Assembly (NCBI GenBank): GCA_030533445.1
Contig: CM060068.1
Coordinates: forward strand, 15,653,479-15,717,478
DNA from: Cyprinodon diabolis
Lineage: Eukaryota; Chordata; Actinopteri; Cyprinodontiformes; Cyprinodontidae
Direction: 5' to 3'
Length of the DNA stretch: 64,000 nucleotides
Positions 33,834-47,159 of this stretch are shown here, piece after piece (the first letter of the stretch is position 1; each line of letters begins with the position of its first letter). The translations under genes were made by a program, and so were the position numbers. The notes under the pieces were generated by a model. It was not told the DNA's origin. It saw only the letters and a program-made list of their open reading frames with translations, and searched no databases.

Positions 33834-33952
33834 GTTATAGAGTTATAGAGTTTCTATACTCCATTTAACGATTAATCGCTTAATAAATTAGTTGATGATT
33901 ATTTCAATAATTGATTAATCAGGATTCATCTGATTGTAAAAATCCTGCCCTA
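33834..33952. mobile_element. Partial copy of a hAT MITE (one terminus)
   Basis: ACGATTAATCG, TTAGTTGATGATTATTTCAA and TTGATTAATCA match the right ends of the elements at 38632-38971 and 41342-41805. The left half is absent, and the sequence ends near CCTGCCCTA. Confidence 0.65.
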
Positions 33953-33959
33953 ATTATAC

Positions 33960-36900
33960 ATATTAAACCTGTAAGTAAAGGATAGGCAGGTGTCTTATAA
34001 GGATGAGATATGTTTTGCATTTTTGTTTTATTGCTGCCTCCAGTGCTGTAAACACTTCTCCAAAATACCAAGAGGCACGACCACATGGTTATGAGAGCAC
34101 AACCCAAGTTTTAACAAGACCAAAGGGCTCTTCAGCATTGAGTCATGGTGGTTTTGTCAAAGAAAATTATGATCTGTCAAATGCGAAGAGAGGCATATTG
34201 ATAGTTTTCGGACCAGGAGGCGACAAGGAGGAAAACGAGCCACACACGAAGCCACACACAGTTAAGCCAAAAAAATATATATATATAAGGCAGGGGCCAT
34301 GTTTCTGGATGTAATGGTAGACGTATCTATTTTTTAAATTTATTTTGCCAAAACTATTCCCTGTTTCCTATGATACACGTTGAAAATTAAAATCTACACC
34401 AAAGTTATGCCAGCTTCTGAAAATTGTGCAAACGGAAAGCATAGAGGTGATCGCTTCAGGAAGGGAAATGAAAAAAGGAAAATATTACCCACATCTTCAT
34501 TTCGCTTACGTAACATGAAGTATTCAAGAAATAAATTAGAGGAACATAATAACAGGAATGTCAGATGTTTTTGCCCTATGCCAGCGCCCTGAAACATCCC
34601 CTCTGACGCAAACGCTTTAAACTCTGAGAGCTCACCTCTGAGAACATTCAAGGGAAAAACAGGGACACAGGCAACATTTAGTGCAGGGACTCTTAGAGGG
34701 GCATCAAGTAAAAACAGCTAAGGCATGTGGAGAACATTGATGGAGACATGAGGGAGAATGGGTCAAATGTTATTTTCATTTTGGTATGAGTAGAAGAAAC
34801 TTGAATGCAAATGGGAAAAAAAAACTGAAAAGCTCTTACTGCTTAGCTCAAGGATTTCTGCTAAAAGTGGAAGCTAAGGTAAAGTTTAAATTGTCATCAA
34901 ACATGTTGTATACTATATACCCAAAGTTGAATGAATGCCTAACAGAAAATTAGGCATAAAAATAAATCAAATTTATGTTCAGCTGGATCTAAAAACACTC
35001 AGAGGAAACTGATAGGAAAGAGCTCAAAATATCTATTCCTTACTTATAAGCTATTTTGAAGTCAAAGAGTTTAGGAACAATAAACAGTACTTCAATGCTG
35101 TAATAATATATAATTTTTATAAATGCCATTTGTGATGTGTTGCGTTCTTTGAAACAAATTATAAAAGTTCAAATAGTGTAAAAAGAGTATGAATCTGTAG
35201 GAATCTGCTGGTTTTTTTTTTATAAAAAAGAGGAGATGAGCAGCTTAAGTGTTTGTCATGTCTCTGGAAATTTTGTGGTAAAAGCATTTTCAAAAACTTA
35301 CAAACAACTTGCAATAATTACCATGATAGCATTAGCAAATCATCAGTCATCCAGGTCATAGTCGTTCCAAAAAAACCCGCCCCATGTATTGGAGGATAAC
35401 AAAGAACCCAAAAAAAATCCCCATTCCTCAGGGATGGACCCATTCTTCTGGTTCAATTTGGATGTTTTCTAAGCCAAAACAAGTTTTTGGGCTACTTTAT
35501 AAAGCTTCGAAATCAAAATTAATTCTGACATTTTTTTATTGAAAAAGCTTCCTGGATGGGAAACGAAAAGTCTTAAAACTTGGAAACAAAGTCCAGTGGA
35601 TCCTTTTTTAACTTTTTTGGAATTGCATTAGCAAACTCAAGAATTTCTTTAACGTCGTACAGTTTGAAGATATCCCCTCAACTTTTCTAATATCTATAAC
35701 CATGTCCTCCAAAATACATAGCAGACCCAAAAACAACATTACGATTAGTCCTCTTAGCTCAATGGACATTGATGAAGCCCCCTGATTATTGAAATCTCTT
35801 TTGCTGTTGCAACATTTTGGGTGTTTGGTATAGATCAAACAGTTATATCACAGTTGTATCACACCAGACTTTATTACTTATTTTGTACTGTAGTATGTTA
35901 GAAAAGGTTTTATCAAGTAATATTATTAAAACAGGAAACAAAATTCAAAAACAATAAGGTATGAAAACAACTGAACCATATCAACTTTACCAATGAGTTA
36001 CAGAAACATTTAACAGAAAGTTAAAGAGTTTCTATCAGCATGAAAACCTGAGATTTTAGATGCCAGGCAATTAAAATCTGATATTGTTTTTTATGGTAAT
36101 ATCGGACCAATATCCGATATTATCATCAGATAGGTACATCCCTAGTAGCAAGAGCCAGAATCACATTTTTTTCAGATCAGATGACTGGATAAGAACAGGC
36201 AGAAAGTGCTGTTAAACAATGGCTAGAGAATAAATGTCATTCTGTTCTTGCAGCCAGAAAGAACATATTTCTCGGGTCTTATAAAGTTTCTAAGTCATTA
36301 CTTTTAAGCTGCTTCCCTTTAGCATTACAATACTAGAGAGAAGACACTGAGCTGCTCAGGAACACATGGAGTCAATTTTCATTATATGGAAAACTGTACA
36401 TTGAATTAGAAAACTGCTATAAAATGACTGAACCATTGTATACTGAATTAAACAATGTAAACATTATCTAACAATGTGAAACAGATACAACAGAGCAGAC
36501 ATATTTGTTCTAGACCTTTCAAAGGCAAAAAGCCAAAGCAAAGCTATTTAAATTATAATTACACTATTGTTACCATCTAAATCACTCATGTCAAATTTAT
36601 AGGTCCTTGAAGAGTGCATGCACTTCTAATCAGCTGGGTGGTCACTGAGAATAATTACTCTGAAAAAAAAACAAAAAACAAAAAAAAACATCTTCACATC
36701 TTACTTTGTCGCCTGTGAGAGTTCATCGTTCTGCAGCCCTTTACTTGACAGCGAAGCCGAGGAGAGAAGTGGGGGTGTCAGTTAATTTCCTTGGAGGAGG
36801 CAGTGATCGTCATGTTCCACCCAATATGGAGGAGACCTCGAAGGAGTCTTCCAGCTAACTGCCACACTGTAAAAGGAAATACAGGAAAGCTTTTGTTGAC

Positions 36901-38623
36901 AGCTGTTTAGTTCAGTGAGGACATTTTTTCCATAAATATGTTTGAGGTGGAAAAAACAGCTCATGTATCTTTTTTACATAGAATTTTAGATGGAAAATAA
37001 AACTAAAAGAAGTCTACATTGAAAGTCTTTTTTGTTTTGTTTTTTACTTTTCAAATGTGGTTTCATCTTAAACACCTGAGAGTAGGATCTTGAGATGTCA
37101 ATATATGTACCTACGGGATTCTGGCACTGTTAAAGCTTTAGTGTCTATACCTCACCCAATTAAAAGAAGTTAATGTTTTAATTTTAATTTAACAATAATC
37201 ATACATGTGTTTACATCTCTGTTGTTGTATTTTTTACTTATTAATATCAGAGTAAGATTTTAAGAGATTAATATTTTATGGATTCTGCTTCAACTGCATA
37301 ACAAACTTCAGCTTCAGAGGTCAGCCTAGGAGTTCAGTGCAGAAGATTATGGCTTCTATGTGAGATGGATAACTTAACTAAATCTATAAACAGGCCTCCA
37401 AAAGTCTTAGACATCTTTTATTAGAGAATCCACGGACAAAGAGATTAAACTTTTTTTTACATAACCAACATAACCACCTGTGTCTAGCATTTATAGGTTT
37501 ATATACTTCAAAAAAATCAATAAACAGAGTTAATATTTTATTGTTATTTAATCAATCTTAGTTTTTTTTTCTCAGCAGCTCATCAGCCTAAAAAAAGACT
37601 AAGACTTTAAAAGGACATTTCTCTTAAATGCCTGTTATCTTTCCTTTCTTCAGATATTTATTTTAATAAGTTAGCTTTTTTATCTAAAGGCTTAGCATTT
37701 CTCCAGTTTTTCTTTAGAAATTCTTTTATTTGGATGCATTGGTTTAATAAGTATTGTGGTTCATGAGGTTTTTCTCAGATAAATGTGTTTATTCAAGTTA
37801 ACTTGTTTTTCTTTTTGATAGAAAGTGGTATTCCTAAGAAAGTCTGGGTTCTGTTGTGTGTCTTTTTAAGTATAATATTTATTCTGTTTCCTTTCCTTTT
37901 TTCCCCCTTCCCATATGGACAGTTCAGTTCTTATCTTTTGTTTCACTCTTGTTGCAAAATATAGCAGCTGTTTATCCATGGACTACAGCATGAAAAGTTC
38001 ATATTTGGGTATTTTTATTTTAGTTTCTAGATGTAGCACTTTGGAAGCAAGCATAGAATATGGTGTGTGAAAATATCAGTGTGGATCTGTGGTGCAACAG
38101 AGAAAACCCAGACTTGGTCAGAGAAGTGCAGTCTATCATATTTCAAAATGATTTTTAACAGAGTCAATAAATCAGAGGATTATATTTATTTTGAGAGTTA
38201 AAGTTAATTAATGATAATCAGTGTTTGATTTCAGACTTGGGGTTTGATTAATTGCTGGCTGTGGGCATAAAAGATTTAACAGTCTAACCACCAGATCATG
38301 AACAGCATATAAAGAGAGTCTAACAATGTGCAGCTGTGGCTCTACAATGGCCAACAGCACACCAAGGTCAGGATTTTTTTGAACCGATCTTATTCTTGAT
38401 AATGATCAGAAACTATTAAGAAATAGTTCTCCCTCAAGGCATGTCATTATAAATTTAGAAAACAAACTAAAACTAAGTATAAATGAAGTGAATCTGGTGC
38501 AACCGAGCCGTAAATCTAAGTGTGCTGAAACCAGTTGGTTTTCTTATGTGAAGGTAACTGTGAGCCAGATTGAGGAAGCACATCTTTAGTACAAGATCCT
38601 GTGACGAGCGCTACATTAGGGTA
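33960..38623. other. Interval without recognisable genes
   Basis: Two scraps are visible. At 35341-35365 and 35541-35640 the 'CATCCAGGTCATAGTCGTTCC' region (minus) and the AAGCTTCCTGGATGGGAAACG block (plus) match the fish repeat also seen at 7.2 kb. At 36085-36142, GATATTATCATCAGATAGGTACATCCCTAG resembles one hAT terminus. The remainder is AT-rich with A and T runs. No gene is seen. Confidence 0.4.
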
Positions 38624-38631
38624 GGGCTGCA

Positions 38632-38971
38632 ACTAACGATTATTTTACAAATCAATTAATTAGTTGGTTATTTTTTTCGATTAATCGATTAATAATCCAA
38701 TTTTATACAAAATTAAACCAGGTGAAACTTAAGAAGATCTGGACAGAGCATATTGACAAACAAAACATTTTTTTAATCAAAAATGCAAAATGTTTATATA
38801 TTTTTCTACAATCTTGATATAGTTATTGCTCTAAGTGCGTTGCTCTCTCAGCTAAAGGCATGTTTTACAGTCTCTATACTCCAATTAACGATTAATCGAT
38901 TACTAAATTAGTTGACAATTATATCAATAATCGATTAATTACAAATAATCCGATCAATTGTTTTAGCCCTA
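38632..38971. mobile_element. hAT MITE, 340 bp
   Basis: The ends TAGGGCTGCAAC and TTTAGCCCTA are inverted. The flanks CATTAGGG (38624-38631) and CATCAGAG (38972-38979) match at six of eight positions, a worn hAT duplication. The interior is colinear with 41342-41805. No coding frame. Confidence 0.8.
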
Positions 38972-38979
38972 CATCAGAG

Positions 38980-39671
38980 CACTAAGTAGAGATGAGTTTA
39001 CCCTTGATCAGCCGATAAGACTCTGATGCACATGTTTGAGAAAGTGTGTGAAAATTTCCGCTTGTGCAGTTCTGTACTAATACGGGATTAAAACCTGAAT
39101 AACGGGTGTTGTTTCGGACAACCTCAGCCAACCACTTGTACTTAAATTAAGATAATTGAGATAATCCAGTGTTGTGACACTGGCACTTACCAACTTTAGT
39201 TCAGCATTTTTTGCAATGAAAATATTAATAAACAGTAGTCTTACTGTTGATTCCAACAGCCAAATTATGATTATGATTGGTTTGGAATAGCTTGTATACA
39301 CATGGTTTCATGAATCAAACAAGTCTGACAACAACTGCTGCACCAAAAACACAAATCCAGGTTTTGATCAATTCATGCCTGGTTACGCTCTACTTTTCTC
39401 CTGTGAAAAAGTAATAATTCCTTTCTACTGTTTCCAAATGCTTGCTGCGGTTCATGGATCCACACAAAATAAACCACTCTTAAAGGTATAGAGGAGGATT
39501 TTCTCAGTTTTTTTAAAAGAACTGCCCTCTCGACTTTAAAAAAAAATGCACATGCACGACACTGTACCTGCTCCCGAGAGGGAACTCCTATTAAACCTGT
39601 ATGAGAGTTTGCACAAGCCTTTTTCTTCATGTTTTACTATGGATTTCTCCAAATAGCATGCCAAACTTAAC
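38980..39671. other. Interval without recognisable genes
   Basis: AT-rich. If the exon at 39672-39850 is real, this would be its downstream intron on the minus strand, but no following exon is recognisable. Confidence 0.35.
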
Positions 39672-39850
39672 CTGCCAAGTAGAAACTTTGCAATAGAAGC
39701 ATCGGTGGGAAGCCCAACCTGTGCTTTCAGTGTACGCCATTGCATAAAAGAATCTCCCAAAAACACTCCGGTCTTGTTTCTCTCTTCTGAGGACTTTCTC
39801 TTCTTCTCAAACACTTTGTGGACACTTTTTCTCTTACGACCCTCGGCCAT
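39672..39850 (-). CDS. Candidate first exon of a fish transposon-type or uncharacterised protein
   Basis: On the minus strand an ATG at 39850-39848 opens MAEGRKRKSVHK, a Lys/Arg-rich segment, then GVFLGDSFMQWRTLK and LPTDASIAKFLLGR. The pattern 'G...F..W..LK...G..TD..(A/I)..FLL' is one I recognise from the first exon of several uncharacterised teleost proteins, many of them transposon-related. The exon would end at 39672, where CAG is followed by GTTAAGT, a good splice donor. The open frame continues without meaning beyond it. No downstream exons were found. It could be the first exon of an otherwise lost transposon gene. Confidence 0.4.
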
Positions 39851-40424
39851 TTTCAAGGAACCACAGTGAGAAAGGTAAGCTTCAATGAGTTGCTGAAACC
39901 GTAGCTCACCACACATATACACCTGAAGGTGCGCATGTGCGGAAACATATCATACTTGTGTATATATTATTGTATAGTGGCAATATCAGTATCCGTCAGT
40001 ACATCCCTGTACTGCAGCCATTTTAATTTAGGACAACTTAAGTTGAACTAAATAATGGTGAAATGTTCTCCTAGATAGACATTTTTAATGAAAGATCCTA
40101 ACAGCATCTAAGGGATTTTATTTTTTCAAACAAAAACAGATTATTTTATTACCTGAAAGGCTTTGATTTACAACAATATAAAACTCTCCATCTAGAAATA
40201 CTAACTACCTGAAATAGCATACTCAAATTGTAAAGAACTATGTTAGTAATGTTTAGTCCTTTCATCATTTCCATTTGCTATCTAAAATGTGCAACTCAGA
40301 GAGAAGGCTGGGAAGAGTCTATTGACATCAGCAACCTGAAGTTAGTTTGTTATTGAAGATAAAAGCTCACAGATCTGACCAAACACTAATTTTCTAAGAT
40401 TGAACCTGTTAAATAATTATCCCG

Positions 40425-40560
40425 ACAACAGGATGGTTCTGGGTTTAACTCCCAGTCTGGGCTCTTTCTGCATTGAGATGTACATTCTCTACATCCAGAA
40501 GCAGGAAACCAGGTGAGTTGGCCGCTGTGTTTGCATGCATGATTGTGTCAGTTGTTTGGC
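40425..40560 (+). repeat. Possible tRNA-like SINE or MITE fragment
   Basis: GGTTCTGGGTTTAACTCCCAG resembles a Pol III B-box hairpin, followed by a TGGGCTCTTTCTGCATTGAG block typical of a common fish repeat. The remainder has decayed. Confidence 0.4.
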
Positions 40561-41341
40561 TGGGAATGGTTGTAATCAAGCTTCTTGAAAAATGACTGCT
40601 AGAGATGGGCAGCAGCCCTGCTTCAGCTTTTAGTGAGTCTGAACAATGAATATTGAGGTTTCCCATTCACGTCTTTGTTGAGCACTGGAGGTACTTTCTC
40701 CTGTGCCACTAAAATACAACTAAATAGATCCTTGGCATTACTTCAGACTCTCCATTTTCACAGGCCTAAACTACATGGATTAATTGTGTTTCTCTGAAGT
40801 AAAGTTTCATGATGCCCGATAGAAAAACAGCTCCTAGGATCTTTTAAAGGACTGCGTATCCCAAGCACTCTAAGCACTGTCGGGAGTAATCTCCACAGCA
40901 TAAAAATAACATGCAGTCGGATAGCAAGCAGTAAACAACAATTAAGCACACCCCTTGCAAAGCTTGTGAAATGAATCATTGAAACGTGTGTGTGCCAAGA
41001 AGACTGCTTCAGCCTCTCAGACTTGATTAAGTATAAATTATTCAGCTGGTTTGAGGGGGACTGGTTGTGCCACGCTTGTGAGCCAAGAACTGAATAGTTG
41101 TTGATTTTTTTTTTGTGTTTGCTGCAAGCAAAATTAAAGAGTTAAACTAGAATGAAAAAAAAAAGCATTCCTCAAAGCAACTATTGAGTGTATGCCTCAA
41201 ATCAAAGTAAAAAGAGAACTGAGACTGTTTGGTACAAACTACCTTAGAGCATTAAATAACCATCAGAGATGAAGGCAAGAATCATTTGCTGATAAAAACA
41301 GTAAACACCCTGGGATGGATGACCAAAACCTATATGACAAT

Positions 41342-41805
41342 TAGGGTTGCAACTAACGATTATTTTACAAATCAATTAATCTGTGAAATATTTTTTTGAT
41401 TAATAGTCAGACAGCAATAGGCTCCATAAGGAAGATTTTTTCCGAAATTAAATCAAGTAAAACTAAAACTTTTCCACTAGAGGAGTTCTGGATAGGGCAT
41501 ATCAATAGATGAAAACGTCTTTTGTCTTAAATGCAAAATGTTTACATATATACACACACATATACATACATATATACACACACATATACATACACACACA
41601 CACACACACACACATACATACATATATATGTATATATATTTACAATGTTGATAAAATTACTGCTCTAAGTGGGTCACTCTGTCAGCTAAAGTAATATTTT
41701 ACAGTCTCTTTACTCCAGTTAACAATTAATCGTTTATTAAATTAGTGGATGATTATTTCAATAATACGTTAATCACGAATAATCTGATTAATTGTTTCTC
41801 CCCTA
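41342..41805. mobile_element. hAT MITE, 464 bp, with perfect target duplication
   Basis: Starts TAGGGTTGCAAC and ends TCTCCCCTA, with ATGACAAT on both sides (41334-41341 and 41806-41813), an exact 8-bp duplication. Same family as 38632-38971. It is longer mainly because of an internal CA/TACA microsatellite at 41545-41640. Confidence 0.9.
41545..41640. repeat. CA/TACA microsatellite
   Basis: Alternating ACAC, ATAC and ATAT words, inside the hAT MITE. Confidence 0.9.
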
Positions 41806-41813
41806 ATGACAAT

Positions 41814-44173
41814 ATAATCCATTCTTTTTTTATACAATACAATTTGAATATCAATATAAAGAAAATACAGACTCCGAAACAGAGCCAAGAATATCGACAA
41901 AAGTGTTATGTACATTTTATCACAATGATTTTACTGAATTTGTAAAGCTTCTCCAAAAGAACATTTTTAAAATATTTGCTATGAAAATCAAAACACATGA
42001 ACCCCAGAATGTCAGTGACAAAGGCTGAAATTATAGACTAAAATGTAGAGTACAAATGTAATATCACCATGATTGGAAACAATCATATTGCAATAAAGTC
42101 TAATCTACTGTAGGCAGGCAACTGAAAATGAATTTAGCTCCAACACAAATGAAAAAACTAAAATATTATTATTAATCCTGAGAAAAAACATTTAAAAGTT
42201 GAGGAAGTAAAACTGCTTTTTTATCATCTCTTGAACAGAGACAGAGGAGCTTGTATAAACTACATGGAAAAACAGTAATAGGCCGGTTCTTTACCAAAAA
42301 CAAAATGTAATATATCTGTATTTAAACAAATATCTTAAAATTAATAAAAAAAAATGCATGACATCATGTACTTCTTATTTAGAGTGGTGCAGATCTGCTT
42401 GATCTAAATATCACACTGAAATGTCCCGTGTTTATGTAGTGTGGTTTACACAAAAGTTGTGGATGATCAGTACTGCCATTCAAATGTGCTTTATCTCTAG
42501 GAAACAGATGAGTGGAAAACATTTATAAATAATGCAAAATGTTGGGTAGATCCTTGACAGTTTTGATGGCAATAAAGAGTAATAAAATAAAAAAACGCTC
42601 TGTACCTCCACATTATACACTGAGCAACAAGTGTGGACACCTTGCCAACCGTCAACCGCACGCTGACAGATCTTAGAGCAAAGGGATGGGTTCAAAGTCA
42701 GGACAAGGTCCTGGAAAAGCACAAAGAAGCTAAAATGGTTTTATTACTGATGATGTGAGGCCCAACAGGATGGAAGAAGCTGGACGTGGGAGAATGGTTT
42801 GCAGCCACAAACTTATTGGATGACTATGAGGATCAACACAAGGATTCACCAGGTCTCAAATCAGATCAGTTGAGGCTGAGAGCTTCTGTATAGTTACTCA
42901 AAAAAAGCGGTCTGTGACCGTTTTACTGCTTGGATTTTCCTCCTGTCTAATTTTACTGCGATTCTGGCCGATATCCAGCTTCCTTTTCTTCACTAACTTG
43001 GATAGAACCCAAATTCAAAAATCAAAGTACCCGAATATAAACTTTTTTAAAGGAACAGTTGCAGGTAGTTGACAGATTTCCCCAAATGTCCCTCAAACAG
43101 CATTCTAAAACACTGCGTGTAATGGAGGTACAGACAAACAGATGATCGGAGAGAAAACAAGACATGGTAACATCCTGGATGGCGAGCTGAATGGGACACT
43201 CTGCCAAAATGTTTACAAATTCCTGCTGGGTGACAGAGTCCCGTCACCTTTTTTGTCCCAGAGCACAACACTGGCACTAACAGACCCCATTAGAATTCAT
43301 TAGCGTGATGACATCAACAAACTGTCCACAAACAAGTAAACCTCCTCAGTGCCAGCTTGGACCAGACAAAAGACACAGTGGAACTGAGCTAAATTATCTT
43401 ATTAATGGAATTGGAACACACAGGCTGAACTGAACCAACAACTAAGGCTGCATTTAATTTTAATAAGCAAGACATCCAGTGTTTTAAACAATAGGTTTTT
43501 TGTCTTTATGTTTTCCAAGAAATTAGGATGGTTCTAAAGATATACATGGGAGTACAGGATTGAAATGACTCATTTAAAAAAAAAACTCCACAAAATAAAA
43601 GTTGTTTTCAATCCATTTAATGGCAGTTCTTTGTGGGCATCATAGTTTATGAAAGTTTATCAAAGTTTATTTTGTAGAACAGGCTTGCAGGGAATGTGCC
43701 AGTCCAATCCCAACCATTGATGCATTGGTAAATGATCGATATTGGACCCTCTCAGTAAAGGTCAACCCCTCAACTGGTTCTCAGTCATGTATGTATGACG
43801 TGTACTTTGGTTTAATTTTTTATTTTATTTACAATTATGTTTTCAATTAAATAAAGCTTTCTTTTCATTCTTTCATGTGAGCTTTCCAGAATAAACTCTA
43901 CAGATACCCATAGCCAATGTTGTTCCAGTTCGTAATTGAAAAGACAGAGCTCAAAGTTCAGTTCACACTGAAGAAAATTTATTAGCTCATGTTCATAGTC
44001 CACTTTGTCAAAAACTGAACTATGTTCAGAAAACTATAAATGAATTAGTTCAAGTCCGTTTGGTAAACTAAGCCACAATCCTACACAATAGAACCTCAGA
44101 CTTCAATTCCACAGAACTTCAGAAACATATGTACATTAAGGTTCTGCTGAAAAGATCTTTATCAAAAAATGAT
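41814..44173. other. Interval without recognisable genes
   Basis: AT-rich. The less AT-rich stretch 43040-43400 has minus-strand frames of 61-76 codons with no recognisable motif. Confidence 0.4.
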
Positions 44174-44181
44174 TTCTTACG

Positions 44182-45229
44182 TAGGGCTGGGTATTGTTCA
44201 AAAATTTTCGGTTCCGGTACCAATACCGATATCTTCACTTCGATACCAGTTCCTGAACGATACTTTTTTCGATACCAGTTTTATGATATCAATTCGAAGA
44301 AAAAGAAAATTACACAACATATAAAAGTACAAATCTTGAGTTTTATTTTAAGCTCTCATTTTTCCATTTCCATTTTTCCTCTTACATAAAAAAAAAATTC
44401 AGTGTCTAATATTCACTGTTACATTGTGAGGACCTTTTTACTTAGCAGTTTTCCTTTAGAAAAATTACCATGTCTGACAAACAAGCCCGTTGAATGGGAT
44501 CCTACTGACAGTGCACCGCTGGCATGTGGGGGTCTGAGCGGCTCCGACAGAAATATTGGAAGGCAGGATGAACTGACTGCACTGATTAAGTTTTCAGGTG
44601 GATTTTCCCACTTAAAAACATAATAAAACTACTTTATTCCCACTGATCATAGCAAATATAGCTGCAAGGCAGAGAAAGGATAGAGTAGCTCCGCCCAATG
44701 CGCGTCAGAGCCACTTTTCGACCGCGCAGCCAGAGCAGCAAAGCTGCTTCAGCCGCGCATCAGAAGCTGGTACAAGCAGCAAAAAATGAAGCAGCAGAAG
44801 TGATTTTGCTGCTCCTGCTGCATCCAGTTTGAAAGCAGCATGATTCACTCCGCGCTGGCTTTGCACTGCCCACGGGCTGCTGAGAGGGCCGGCTGCGGTC
44901 CGCTCTCCAACTTTCTGCTCTTAAATTGTTTCCGTGCACGATGTATTGCATTGCGCACTATTGGCATCAGTCTTAATAAAGTGAAGGCGCACTTCTGACC
45001 TGGGGGGGGGGGCATTTTAAAGGGGTTCCATGACGCTCGGAACCAGTTCACAACAGATACACATGAAGCCTGGCTGTAGGCGTGACCACCTGTGTATTTT
45101 TCCTGGATGACGGAATCACGTTAAGTGTTACAGCCAATCACCAAAAGACGAGGCATGTTTCGATACCCTGTAGAACCGAAGCATTTCGGTCAGTACCATA
45201 AAAGAACCAATGTTCGGTACCCAGCCCTA
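44182..45229. mobile_element. Non-autonomous hAT element, 1048 bp, carrying another MITE fragment
   Basis: The ends TAGGGCTGGGTA and TACCCAGCCCTA form an inverted repeat, and TTCTTACG flanks both sides exactly (44174-44181 and 45230-45237). The subterminal regions are rich in GGTACC/CGATACC words. Nucleotides 44491-44841 are homologous to part of the MITE at 55798-56603. A G run of ten lies near 45003. No transposase. Confidence 0.9.
44491..44841. mobile_element. MITE fragment inside the hAT element
   Basis: Colinear with about 56261-56604: CACCGCTGG, GGGGGTCTGAGCGGCTCCGA, AAATATAGCTGCAAGGCAGA, CGCGCAGCCAGAGCAGCAAA and the terminal GCTGCATCCAGTTTGAAAGCAGCAT region are shared. The left half of the MITE is missing here. 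Confidence 0.85.
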
Positions 45230-45237
45230 TTCTTACG

Positions 45238-45925
45238 TTCCTCATTCAGCAGCAGATATTTCCCAAAATAGCTTGAATGCTTTAGCTCAATGTGTCGCTT
45301 TAAATTTGAAGTGGGCATGGCTGACATACGGACTCGTTTGTTAAGACCCAGAGGGAACAGTTTGGACAAAGACAATCTTCTGAGTCTTCCTATGTTATTT
45401 CGTAAAACTCTACAAAGTGCTCTGCAAAAGTGGCATCAGAATTACCAGTAGATGAGTATGAATCATGCAGACTAATACTAGCAGTAGACATGCTGCTCTG
45501 TCATGCTATTAATTATATATTATATATTAACATCTTTAGTGAACGTCGTTCATTGAACGCATTCATGCACAACACTGCCCACAGACGGCATGTTGAAGCT
45601 GAAACATTGGTTGATGTGATTTTACAAAGCTGATTTAAAGCAGAGTAACAACTTCTATAAGATTTATTCACGGATTGAAGTGGTCACATATTAATGGTCA
45701 AACATCAAAATATGTTGCATTTTGTTTCATTTAAGCTTATTTTCATTATGGCCCGTTAGTATTTAAAAAAAAAAAAACTAAAAAGCATTCAAGTCATTTG
45801 TTTCATCCAGACAGTTTCTTTGTGATTGAACTCAGTGCTGCACCAACTTGTTGTTGCAACGACAGAAAGGTTTGGTCTCCTTGTGTCAGGAACCCAGTCC
45901 ATCACAAACCAACAGAGGTTCCAAC
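45238..45925. other. Interval without recognisable genes
   Basis: AT-rich, with an A run at 45764-45776. No family features. Confidence 0.4.
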
Positions 45926-47158
45926 CAGGGGCGCAACTACATATTTTTGAGGTGGATGCGAAAACACATAATCCCTCACTTCCACCTAATATTAGACCAA
46001 CCTGTTGCTTTCCCCTGTCTGTCCTGATTCTTCCTATGTCATCTTCTCTTCTTTCTCTCCATCCACATAGCTGAATTAAATTAATTTTAATTTAAGTAGG
46101 GTTAAAAAAAATACAGCAGTCAAACTACTATAAAAATTAATATTTAAATTTGAATGATCTTCTTGTTGGATAACAGTTACTGACTGGACACTGCATCTGA
46201 TCTGACTTATCAGATACATCACAACACCACTGTAGTGATACTGAATAAAACATTTAAACTCAAGTGTCCCCCTGCCAAAAAGGTTGGTAACATGGGTCAC
46301 CGAGTCTAAGGGCTATAATGACACTGGATTAATGTGTCTGATACACACATAAACTTGTACAACTCATCTTTAATTAAAAAAATCAATAATAAGAAATGTA
46401 CATATAAGTGATTAAATCGCAGCCTAGAGGGCCAAGCGTTGGACCATAGCTGGGCACTGGCCACGACATTTTAGCTTTCCTGAGTTAATATTTCACAAGT
46501 TTTATTTCGGTCATTCTTACACTTAGTGTGTGGATATGTGTGTGTTACAGGCGTATGTATCAGATATTCCTAGAAATACGGACCAAATTGCGTTCCTTAT
46601 TGATTTAATAGGGGACGAACATTTAACAGCCAAATATGGGGCGACTCCGTATCAGACTAGCTTTATCTAACCTGAATATTTACAACCCTCCTGTCCTGCT
46701 GTCGATGCACTGACAGAACTTACCTACTGTCTTTCAACCACAGCTTTTTTTCATCCCGCCAACAACTTTATCCTTCTCCCTTTTTCTTTTTGGCGCCCCG
46801 GATAGTTTTTTTTTTCTGGCGCTCCATCTTGCTGTTAAGTGTGCACTAGGAGTGGTAGTCGAAGATAAAAAAAATAAAATAAAAAAAAATTAAAAACACG
46901 CCTGAGTGCGCATCTTAGGGGCGTGTGCGCAAGCCACCTGTGTGGGAAGGGAGAGCGACAGGAGGGGAGGTGAAGGTGGCGCATAATCAGTGGGGGCGCA
47001 TAATCAGTGCTGTCTCTCTGTTATTGATCGTTTTATGCTGTTAAATATAGAAAATGACAACTAGAAAAATTTATTTTCTAGAGGGGTTTTTTGATGCCCC
47101 CTCGAGTGCAGCGCCCCTATGCGTTGCATGCGCTGCATACCCGGTTTTTGCGCCACTG
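45926..47158. mobile_element. Possible non-autonomous DNA element with CAG(G/T)GGCGCAA ends
   Basis: The left end CAGGGGCGCAACTAC and the right end TTTTTGCGCCACTG are imperfectly inverted. The right part also has GCAGCGCCCCTATGCG and GCATGCGCTGCATACC blocks that I recognise from fish repeats. No clear target duplication was found, so the left limit is uncertain. No coding frame with family features. Confidence 0.45.
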
Positions 47159-47159
47159 A

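Noticed and set aside
33475..33953. One hAT element spanning both the BED remnant and the TTAATCG-rich end
   Set aside because: The 8-bp flanks do not match and the two ends belong to different families.
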